Below are positions 35,372-42,193 of a stretch of DNA of 43,465 nt, in pieces. The DNA comes from SAR324 cluster bacterium (GTDB lineage Bacteria > SAR324 > NAC60-12), in contig JAKUUI010000014.1 of NCBI GenBank assembly GCA_022448485.1, positions 1-43,465 on the forward strand. The letters are read 5' to 3'. The notes below the pieces were generated by a model. The model ran no database searches. It was not told where the DNA came from and saw only the letters and a program-made list of their open reading frames with translations. Position numbers and translations under genes: made by a program. Within the stretch, counting starts at the first letter, position 1; each line of letters opens with the position of its first letter.

Positions 35372-35681
35372 TATCCTTTACAAATTATAAAATTATAAAT
35401 TACTGTACAAATTGAATTACTGCCATTACTTCTACTTGCAATGCAAGTTAGAATCGCAGGTTTTTTTATCTTTTTGTCAGTGTGATTTTCAATCTGTAAT
35501 CTTAGGAAAAAACTTGATTAATCTCAACGCAATTCTAATTTGCAGTCTACACAAAGATTCTTAAACAAATTGATGAATTTACACTTTTATTTTTTTGGAA
35601 CTCTGTGGTTGCCGAGCACGAGATATTACGTTATGTTGGGTTGTGTCCTAATTTCTAATCAGATTAAACGCTCCTAGTATC
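35372..35681. other. Divergent intergenic region, AT-rich
   Basis: These 310 bp hold the promoters of the leftward ABC-F gene and the rightward 473-aa unknown gene. I see no ORF of note. A strong palindrome (35434-35448) is listed separately. TTGCCG (35609-35614), 17 bp, TATGTT (35632-35637) is a modest promoter candidate for the rightward gene. Confidence 0.4.
35434..35448. repeat. Palindrome ACTTGCA-A-TGCAAGT
   Basis: A perfect 7-bp inverted repeat about a single central base lies 63 bp upstream of the ABC-F start. With one T bulged it extends outward as TCTA...TAGA. The spacing suits a dimeric DNA-binding protein rather than an RNA hairpin. No T-run follows on either strand. Confidence 0.45.
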
Positions 35682-37103
35682 ATGCACCGCAATGCCACTC
35701 TCAGGGAATTCAACGAGCACTTTGATTCGCTGCTTCCAGATCAGGAATCTCTGCTTATCCAGTTATGCGATCATCTTTTTCGCTCCGGATTTGTCTTTGA
35801 GGATGCTTCTGAGACTGAGATTGAAGCAGGTGGATGGGTGATACGTGACTTTTTTGACCAAGAAGCTGATGTACTTCGTGTACTCGTTCCCAGAGATCGT
35901 TTCGTTAATTTCAGTGAGTACGTGAAAAAATTTGATTGGCCTGCAGAACTGCTGCAAAAAAAACTTTCTCAACGAATCCTGATAGCATTTGATCAGCTTG
36001 CCAAAGGATCTCATCACCATTTCAATATTCGTTACAACATTTCGCACGGACTTCGTCAGAAAGAGACACACCCTTTGTATGACCTCCTTTTGTACATAGA
36101 AACATATTTTAGCCTGGTTATAGGTGGAGAAACACCTGAACAGGAAGAGCTGGAAGAGCAACCCGATTTTTCAAAAACAAACTACAGGATTGAAGACTTG
36201 ATGCATATGAGAAGTCAGATCCAGGAACGATTTGAAGGACGTGAACTGGTCAAAGGTTTCCTGAAACACATTGCAAAAAAACGTGGCGTTTCGGTAAAAA
36301 GTTTAGAGCATGCAGAAATGAAGAAAGAGCGCCAGAATCCACCCATTAAATTTTTCCGCTCTTCACTGCTGACTTCTCCGACAGAAAAACGTACAGTTGC
36401 GGATGTTTCAGAAAAATCTAAAAGTGAAGAAAATCTGGATGTTCCTGATAAACTTGAAATCAATTCAGTACCGACTGTAAATCAGGATGAACTTTTGGAA
36501 ATCCCTCTTGAACTGGATTTAGAACCAGATGAAACAGAAGTTGCTGATGAAGCTGGAACTACAGGCGAAAATACACTGGGAAATAAAGATGAGGAGGTTT
36601 TTTCTGGGGATGGTTCGGAGAAATCTGAAACTTTATCAGATGAAGATGATGAGGATGGAGATGCCGGTAAACTCGAAGAAATGGAATCCGAAGAAAATGT
36701 AGTTCCTCCATCTTTTTCCGTAGCCGAACTTCTGAGTAACGTGGACGAAGATGAAGAAATTGAAGAAGATGACAGCGAACTCCAGCAAGTTGATTCCGAC
36801 GAGACCGATGTTGTGTTTGGAGGTAAAAAAATCACACAGGCATCAATGGAAAAGTTTGTTCATCAATATCCTGACAGCACTCTCAGATATCTGTTGCGTC
36901 GTAATTTAGATGGGAGACCATTACCCGCAGAAATAGTGGCAGTCCATTCCAACTGGGAAGAACGGGGATTGTTACGGGAACGCCTGAAAAAGTATGTGCT
37001 GAAGTTGATGGAATGGCCGGAAGTACCCGACCTGACTGCCCTCGACCTCCTTCAAAACCTGCGAGACCACCTATACGAAGTTTCACATAAAGACGAGATT
37101 TAG
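35682..37103 (+). CDS. Unknown protein with very acidic central region (473 aa)
   Basis: I do not recognise this protein. Three regions are visible. Residues 1 to about 230 look globular and mixed alpha/beta (FNEHFDSLLPDQESLL, GGWVIRDFFDQEADVLRVLV, HHHFNIRYNISHG). Residues about 240-380 are low-complexity, rich in Glu, Asp and Ser (DEDDEDGDAGKLEEMESEEN), and probably disordered. Residues about 390-473 look globular again (SMEKFVHQYPDSTLRYLLRR, ERGLLRERLKKYVLKLMEW). There is no signal peptide or membrane segment. It stands alone, divergent from the ABC-F gene and convergent with acetoacetyl-CoA synthetase. The long intact frame and typical codon use argue that it is real. Confidence 0.8.
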   Translation: MHRNATLREFNEHFDSLLPDQESLLIQLCDHLFRSGFVFEDASETEIEAGGWVIRDFFDQEADVLRVLVPRDRFVNFSEYVKKFDWPAELLQKKLSQRILIAFDQLAKGSHHHFNIRYNISHGLRQKETHPLYDLLLYIETYFSLVIGGETPEQEELEEQPDFSKTNYRIEDLMHMRSQIQERFEGRELVKGFLKHIAKKRGVSVKSLEHAEMKKERQNPPIKFFRSSLLTSPTEKRTVADVSEKSKSEENLDVPDKLEINSVPTVNQDELLEIPLELDLEPDETEVADEAGTTGENTLGNKDEEVFSGDGSEKSETLSDEDDEDGDAGKLEEMESEENVVPPSFSVAELLSNVDEDEEIEEDDSELQQVDSDETDVVFGGKKITQASMEKFVHQYPDSTLRYLLRRNLDGRPLPAEIVAVHSNWEERGLLRERLKKYVLKLMEWPEVPDLTALDLLQNLRDHLYEVSHKDEI

Positions 37104-37157
37104 TCCGTTTTCTTTCTTTTTTCTAATTTGATGAACTCATAAAAGGTCAAAACATCA

Positions 37158-37178
37158 CACATGGTTGTCATCCATGTG
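37158..37178. repeat. Hairpin CACATGG-N7-CCATGTG between convergent genes
   Basis: A perfect 7-bp stem with a 7-nt loop lies in the 180-bp gap between the ends of the 473-aa unknown gene and the acetoacetyl-CoA synthetase gene. It could end transcripts from both sides, but no T-run follows on either strand, so a standard intrinsic terminator is not supported. Confidence 0.35.
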
Positions 37179-37283
37179 AAGTTTGTCCAAGATCTGATCG
37201 AGGAGTAAAATATATTATTTCAGATACTTATATGTTTCCAGGTTCACGCTTTGTTGGGAATTACAAATTTTTGCGAATGCATC

Positions 37284-39245
37284 TTATTTCCTCAACTCTG
37301 CACGCAAATTTGAAAAACATTCCAAGCTTTCGGGATTAGCAAGTGCAGATGTATTTTCAACTTTTTCCTTTTTGAGTGTTTGCAGCGCAGCCTTTTCGAC
37401 TTTTTTCCCACTGATAGTTCGAGGCACATCCGGAATTGCCAAAATGCGTGCCGGAACGTGACGCGGAGTAGTGTCCCGACGGATGGCGGATTTTATTTTG
37501 TCTACTAAATCATCATCCAGCAGGATTCCGTCCCGCAAAACCACAAACAACACAATCCGCACATCACTTTCCCAAGGCTGGGCAATGACCAAGCTGTCTA
37601 TGATCTCCTGCATTTCTTCAACAGGCCGATATATTTCTGAAGTTCCTATGCGCACCCCTCCGGGATTAAGGACAGTATCGCTTCTACCATATACTATGAT
37701 GCCACCGCGTTCAGTTATTTCAATAAAATCCCCATGTGTCCAAACGTCGGGGAACTTTTCAAAATATGCTTTATGATATTTTCTTCCATCAGCATCATTC
37801 CAAAAATAAATCGGCATCGACGGAAACGGCGTGGCGCAAACCAACTCTCCTTTTTCACAAACTACTGATTCCCCATCTAGATTGTAGGCAAGTGTGTTCA
37901 TGCCCAGACTTTTGCACTGCAGTTCCTCTGAATAAACTGGTAAATTAGGGTTGCCACCCATAAAACAGCCGATGATGTCTGTACCGCCTGCGACTGACAT
38001 GAGTGCGACTGAAGCAACTTCAGCATAAACCCATGAAAACAAATCTGCAGGAAGCGGCGACCCAGTGGATAAAATTGCACGTAACGAATCCAGTTTATGA
38101 TTAGCTTTGGGTGAATATCCAGCTTTGTTCACCGCACTAAGAAACTTGGGGCTGGTCCCAAAATGTGAGATGCGCTGTTCATCTATTAAGCGCCACATTC
38201 GTGCAATGTCCGGGAATCCCGGTGCTCCATCATACAAAATCAATGTTGCTCCAGAAGCAAGGCCGCTTACCAGCCAGTTCCACATCATCCATCCGCAAGT
38301 GGTAAAATAAAACATGCGGTCTCCGGGATGCACATCCGCGTGATAACGATGTTCAGTAAGATGTTTTAGCAGAGTACCACCCGCACCATGAACGATAGAT
38401 TTTGGTAATCCTGTTGTTCCGGAAGAGTAAAGAATATAAAGCGGGTGATCAAAAGGCAGTTGAGTGAAATTAATAGTGCTGGCGGAAGGATTCAGCAGTT
38501 CGTCCCAAGTTCGCTCGTTGTTCTGCAAGACCATTGGCGATTCAGTAAAAGGAACAACGAACACCGATTCAATGGAGGGAATGCGTTGTGTGACATCACG
38601 GATCTTAACGAGACAATCATGTTCTTTGCTGTTGTAAAGGTAAGCGTTAACAGTGATTAATATTTTTGGAGAGATTTGTCCCAACCGATCGTTAATACCG
38701 TTAATACCAAAATCCGGGGAACAGGATGACCAAATTGCTCCAAGACTCGCAGCAGCCAGCACTCCAATGACGGCTTCCGGACAATTTGGCAATACTGCTG
38801 CCACCCGATCGCTTTCGCTAATTCCAAGTGCTTTCATTCCGGAAGCACATTGTGCCACAGCAACCCTCAACTCTGCATAATTCAGGGAGCGAGTTGAATC
38901 ATTTTCGCCAATAAAGCACAGAGCCTCATTTCCATCCTTACCCTGTGCCAGCAAATTTTCGGCAAAATTCAGCCTTGCACCTTCAAACCAACCTGAAGGT
39001 TCAGTGCCTATTTTTTCACTAAAACTGTAATTACTCATGACTTTGTTCCACGATGCGGAAGAGCGGACTTCGCAATCGCGCCATACTTCCTGCCAAAAAA
39101 GTTCGGGATGCTCAATCGACCATTGATGCAATGTCGAATATTCCGTATCCTGAAGCTGGTATCGTGCTTGAACTTTGTTGCTGAAGCGTGTCAGCAGAGT
39201 TTTTTCCTTTTCCTCAGGACTTGGCTGCCAAAGAGCAGTGGACAT
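37284..39245 (-). CDS. aacS: Acetoacetyl-CoA synthetase
   Basis: This 653-aa ANL-superfamily ligase activates acetoacetate to acetoacetyl-CoA with ATP. The adenylation P-loop is YSSGTTGLPKSIVHG, and the C-terminal lid carries the catalytic Lys in RTISGKKVEKAAL. The sequence QWSIEHPELFWQEVWRD near the N-terminus and CGWMMWNWLVSGLASGATL in the core are typical of AacS rather than acetyl-CoA synthetase, and the length is normal (about 650 aa). It allows use of acetoacetate, for example from poly-hydroxybutyrate or ketone turnover. GGAG lies upstream of the ATG at 39245. It is 14 bp downstream of the FxLYD-like membrane protein gene. Confidence 0.93.
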   Translation of the reverse strand: MSTALWQPSPEEKEKTLLTRFSNKVQARYQLQDTEYSTLHQWSIEHPELFWQEVWRDCEVRSSASWNKVMSNYSFSEKIGTEPSGWFEGARLNFAENLLAQGKDGNEALCFIGENDSTRSLNYAELRVAVAQCASGMKALGISESDRVAAVLPNCPEAVIGVLAAASLGAIWSSCSPDFGINGINDRLGQISPKILITVNAYLYNSKEHDCLVKIRDVTQRIPSIESVFVVPFTESPMVLQNNERTWDELLNPSASTINFTQLPFDHPLYILYSSGTTGLPKSIVHGAGGTLLKHLTEHRYHADVHPGDRMFYFTTCGWMMWNWLVSGLASGATLILYDGAPGFPDIARMWRLIDEQRISHFGTSPKFLSAVNKAGYSPKANHKLDSLRAILSTGSPLPADLFSWVYAEVASVALMSVAGGTDIIGCFMGGNPNLPVYSEELQCKSLGMNTLAYNLDGESVVCEKGELVCATPFPSMPIYFWNDADGRKYHKAYFEKFPDVWTHGDFIEITERGGIIVYGRSDTVLNPGGVRIGTSEIYRPVEEMQEIIDSLVIAQPWESDVRIVLFVVLRDGILLDDDLVDKIKSAIRRDTTPRHVPARILAIPDVPRTISGKKVEKAALQTLKKEKVENTSALANPESLECFSNLRAELRK

Positions 39246-39259
39246 GATTTCTCCGTTTA

Positions 39260-39691
39260 TTATCTGAATTTCAGATCAATAAGTTTGGCAGTGAAGGTCC
39301 CGTCCCAATCTTCCGGAACAATTTCGTCAATTAGGAAACCAAACTCTTTAGACTGTCCAGACTTCAAAGGTAAAGAATCACTGAAAGAATAGTTATTGAC
39401 AGGAAAAAATTTATGGAGCTTGGAAGATTCACCATCCTCTCCAAAGAAGTAAACACTCATGGTTGCAATCTTAATCGTGCGTTCTCCATTATTTTGGATT
39501 ACACCAAAAATTGCGGTTCCCAACTTGCCTATTGAAGTTCCAGCACCTATCCTGACATTCTGAAGCTCAACTTTGGCCAGCTCATTTTGCAGCTCTTCGC
39601 GCTTCACCTGCTGAAAAAACAGGGTGATAATTGCCAGAATAAAAAATATAATCCCGAGAATCACAAGGGCTTTGTGTCGCCTGAAAAACAT
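39260..39691 (-). CDS. Membrane-anchored FxLYD/Ig-like protein (143 aa)
   Basis: This protein has one N-terminal membrane anchor (residues about 8-27, ALVILGIIFFILAIITLFF) followed by a short Lys/Glu-rich helix. A beta-sandwich-like domain (about 50-143) has the layout of FxLYD/LEA-type domains: FGVIQNNGERTIKIATMSVYFFGEDG, a central loop, then SLPLKSGQSKEFGFLIDE and a final strand. Such domains are usually periplasmic or extracytoplasmic and of unknown role. AGGAGC lies 8 nt before the ATG. It appears to be first in a two-gene unit with acetoacetyl-CoA synthetase (14 bp gap), though a functional link is not obvious. Confidence 0.7.
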   Translation of the reverse strand: MFFRRHKALVILGIIFFILAIITLFFQQVKREELQNELAKVELQNVRIGAGTSIGKLGTAIFGVIQNNGERTIKIATMSVYFFGEDGESSKLHKFFPVNNYSFSDSLPLKSGQSKEFGFLIDEIVPEDWDGTFTAKLIDLKFR

Positions 39692-40063
39692 TACTGATTG
39701 CTCCTGCTAAGTATTTTGGTTGGGAAGATGCAACTCTTACTATAGAGAAAAAATCTGGACAAAGTCCAACTTTTTGAATTTCTTTGATTAACTAAAACGA
39801 GGGCTCATTGCGGATTTTTACAGCCACTCTGATCTTTTTTTTCTATTTTAAATTGATTTAATTGATTTTTTTAAAAAAATGTATTGAAGAAGACGTTTTC
39901 GATAGTTATAGTATGTTTACAGTGTTCTCACAGTCTTCGCTAATCTGTGCTTCTGGAAGAGGTTAAAGACATTTTTGGAAGAGAATGCGGCAGGTAAATA
40001 AATTTTTTGGAACAATTTAAAGAAATCTTCAGCAAAAATATTTGAGACAAATCGGAGGAGCGA
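39692..40063. other. Very AT-rich divergent intergenic region
   Basis: These 372 bp separate the FxLYD-like gene from the ihfA-like gene. The stretch 39829-39885 is almost only A/T, including ATTTTTTTAAAAAAAT, and is likely curved or easily melted. No ORF is convincing. A candidate promoter for the rightward gene is listed separately. Confidence 0.5.
39884..39912 (+). promoter_or_regulatory. Candidate promoter upstream of ihfA-like gene
   Basis: TTGAAG (39884-39889), a 17-bp spacer and TATAGT (39907-39912) make a good sigma-70-type pair just downstream of the A/T tract. It would give a leader of about 145 nt to the ATG at 40064. Called by eye; AT-rich DNA makes chance matches common. Confidence 0.35.
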
Positions 40064-40345
40064 ATGGTAAAAGTCGACATCGTGCGGGCAATCCAGCTGG
40101 GAACTGACCTACAGTTCGGCGAAGCTGAAAAATTGGTCAACGACATGTTGGAAATGATCAAAGAAAAATTAGAGAAAGGTGAGGGTGTCCTCATCACAGG
40201 ATTAGGAAAGTTCGAGTTACGGGACAAAAAGTCTCGACCAGGACGTGATCCTAAGTCAAAAAGGGATTACGAAATTTCTGCAAGAAGGGTTGTGACATTC
40301 CATCCCTCTAAAGTCTGGCGTGACGAATTGAACAATAATAATTAA
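40064..40345 (+). CDS. ihfA: Integration host factor alpha-like DNA-bending protein
   Basis: This 93-aa HU/IHF-family protein has an N-terminal helical dimerisation part (VDIVRAIQLGTDLQFGEAEKLVNDML). The saddle and arm are strongly IHF-alpha-like: TGLGKFELRDKKSRPGRDPKS, with the intercalating proline, then EISARRVVTFHPS. It probably pairs with a beta subunit encoded elsewhere, bends DNA and supports sigma-54 promoters such as those served by the NtrC-type regulator at 8879. GGAGGAG precedes the ATG. The A/T-rich upstream region may allow autoregulation. The arm has SKRDYE in place of the common TGEEIP, a small departure. Confidence 0.9.
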   Translation: MVKVDIVRAIQLGTDLQFGEAEKLVNDMLEMIKEKLEKGEGVLITGLGKFELRDKKSRPGRDPKSKRDYEISARRVVTFHPSKVWRDELNNNN

Positions 40346-40358
40346 ATCATAGCCATTC

Positions 40359-41012
40359 ATGCAATTTCAGGCAATCTGCTTTGATTTAGACGGCACATTG
40401 CTCGATAGTTTAGCTGATTTAGCACACTGTACGAATAAAATACTTTTAAAACGCGGCTTTCCAGAACACCCTGTGGATGCATTTCGCTACTTCGTAGGAG
40501 ATGGAGCGAAGATGCTGATGACGCGTGTCCTTCCGGAAGAAGTACGGAATGAGTCACTCATTGAAGAGTGCCGACAGGATTTTGAAGAAGCATATCGTGA
40601 CTGCTGGAATGAGCAGACACTGCCATACGAAGATATTCCTGAATTACTTGACGCATTAACAAATCTCCAACAAAAATTGACGGTACTCTCCAACAAACCC
40701 CACGAATTTTCTCTCCTTGCAGTCAAGCATTTTTTACCAAATTGGGAATTTGAGCTAGTCTTGGGCCAGCGCAAAGGTGTTCCGCGCAAGCCTGATCCTG
40801 CTGGAATGCTAGATATTTGCGAGCAGCTGAAAATTCCTGCAGAAAAATTTCTGTATCTGGGTGACACTGCAACTGACATGAAAACTGCTGTTGCAGCAGG
40901 TTGTTTTCCTGTGGGGGTACTTTGGGGATTTCGTCCGGAAGCAGAACTTAGGGACAACGGCGCCCGTGCTATCGTCAAAAAACCTTTGGATGTACTGGAT
41001 TTGCTAATTTAA
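40359..41012 (+). CDS. gph: Phosphoglycolate phosphatase, HAD superfamily
   Basis: This is a 217-aa HAD-like hydrolase with all four motifs: I FDLDGTLLDS (nucleophile D9, acid D11), II LSNKPHEF, III Lys in RKPDP, and IV LGDTATDMKTAVAAG. The helical cap between motifs I and II and the length match Gph, which removes 2-phosphoglycolate from DNA repair or photorespiration. Other small phosphate substrates are possible in this family. It starts 13 bp after the ihfA-like gene and is probably co-transcribed. Confidence 0.88.
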   Translation: MQFQAICFDLDGTLLDSLADLAHCTNKILLKRGFPEHPVDAFRYFVGDGAKMLMTRVLPEEVRNESLIEECRQDFEEAYRDCWNEQTLPYEDIPELLDALTNLQQKLTVLSNKPHEFSLLAVKHFLPNWEFELVLGQRKGVPRKPDPAGMLDICEQLKIPAEKFLYLGDTATDMKTAVAAGCFPVGVLWGFRPEAELRDNGARAIVKKPLDVLDLLI

Positions 41013-41013
41013 G

Positions 41014-41028
41014 GAAAACAGAGTTTTC
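41014..41028. terminator. Small hairpin between convergent gph and the reductase genes
   Basis: GAAAAC-AGA-GTTTTC is a perfect 6-bp stem with a 3-nt loop starting 2 bp after the gph stop. Its arms carry A and T runs, so it could weakly end transcription from either side. The stem is AT-rich and short. Confidence 0.25.
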
Positions 41029-41072
41029 ACTATTAATCCAGCGCAAGAATCGCTCTCCTTACTATATTACTC

Positions 41073-42053
41073 TCAATTCTCAAGTGCTTCTTTTATCGCT
41101 TTAGTCACAAACCGCGTCACCATTTTTTTACGAAAACCCAAAGTCATGTCCGTATTGTCCATCGGCTTGGCCAGCTTCGCTGCAACCTGAGCCGCGACTT
41201 CAATTCGATCTGATGTGAGTCTTTCTCCAATTAACATTTTTTCTGCTTCATAGGCCAGCAGCGGAGACGAAGCCACTGCACCCAAGACTATTCTGGCTTC
41301 TGCACAATCTCCATTATTTTCCAGACGCAACGCCGTTGCTACACCCAGAATTGGAAAATCTATTGAATCACGTCTCCGCAATTTTTTGTAGTTCATTAGC
41401 CAACCCTCATACGGAGGAAAGTGGATAGAGGTCAATAGTTCATCTTCATTTTTATTGAGGTAGCTGATGCCGTCATTATTATAAAACTGACCGGCCGGTA
41501 CACGCCTTTCACTCTCCGGACCCACCAAACGAAATTCTGCATTCAAAGCGACTGCCACTGGAGCACAATCTGATGAAGACACGGCTAAGCATTTCGGACT
41601 GCTCCTGGCAACCCAACATATGTCTCCATCTTTTTTTAAGCAAAATCCAAGTGCCTTCCTCCATGGGTATGTTTGATTGTAGTATGTACAACGCGTATCC
41701 AAACTCAAATTCCCACCAAAAGTTCCCATATTCCGTAGTTGTGGAGTTGAAACCAAAGACGCCGCCTTTGCCAAAGCAGGATAATGCTTCCGGACTTCAG
41801 GATGTTCCGCAACCTCACTCAAAGAAACTCCGGCACCAATGATCAGTCCCTCATCAGAAATAATCATGCGGAGTTCTTTCAGTTCACGTAATCCAATCAA
41901 AGTTTGTGGCGTAAACTGTCGACGTTTCATGTTTGGGAACAAGTCCGTTCCTCCAGCAGTGTACATTGCATTCGACCCGTGTTTGGCTTTCAAAGACACG
42001 GCTTCAGCAACGCTTTGTGGAGAGAAGTATTCAAAAGGAGGCAAACGTAACAT
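41073..42053 (-). CDS. 4-hydroxybenzoyl-CoA reductase-like beta subunit (FAD, extra [4Fe-4S])
   Basis: This 326-aa FAD-binding subunit belongs to the xanthine-oxidase family. FAD sites are TAGGTDLFPNM (32-42) and TFGGNLS (111-117). The key feature is an insert with C122, C138, C146 and C155 (RCTYYNQ, GFCLKKDG, DICWV, PKCLA). In 4-hydroxybenzoyl-CoA reductase such an insert binds an extra [4Fe-4S] cluster that permits low-potential electron flow, and ordinary xanthine dehydrogenases lack it. The likely role is reductive dehydroxylation of 4-hydroxybenzoyl-CoA or a related aromatic CoA thioester. The alpha subunit gene lies 140 bp upstream; the [2Fe-2S] gamma subunit is not in the window. Confidence 0.85.
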   Translation of the reverse strand: MLRLPPFEYFSPQSVAEAVSLKAKHGSNAMYTAGGTDLFPNMKRRQFTPQTLIGLRELKELRMIISDEGLIIGAGVSLSEVAEHPEVRKHYPALAKAASLVSTPQLRNMGTFGGNLSLDTRCTYYNQTYPWRKALGFCLKKDGDICWVARSSPKCLAVSSSDCAPVAVALNAEFRLVGPESERRVPAGQFYNNDGISYLNKNEDELLTSIHFPPYEGWLMNYKKLRRRDSIDFPILGVATALRLENNGDCAEARIVLGAVASSPLLAYEAEKMLIGERLTSDRIEVAAQVAAKLAKPMDNTDMTLGFRKKMVTRFVTKAIKEALEN

Positions 42054-42193
42054 AGATCAATCAGGAATATATGGCTCGCATTTTTTTGACAATGTTATAT
42101 TTAATTTTTTGGCAATATCCACATGTTTACTAAAAAAACTATTTGCTATGTAATCTGGTCTAAATTTTTTTAAATCATACATTGTCATATTTT

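Noticed and set aside
36482-36835. 117-aa Ser-rich minus-strand ORF
   Set aside because: It is the antisense shadow of the Glu/Asp/Ser-rich region of the 473-aa gene; GAA/GAT codons read backwards give Ser-rich frames.
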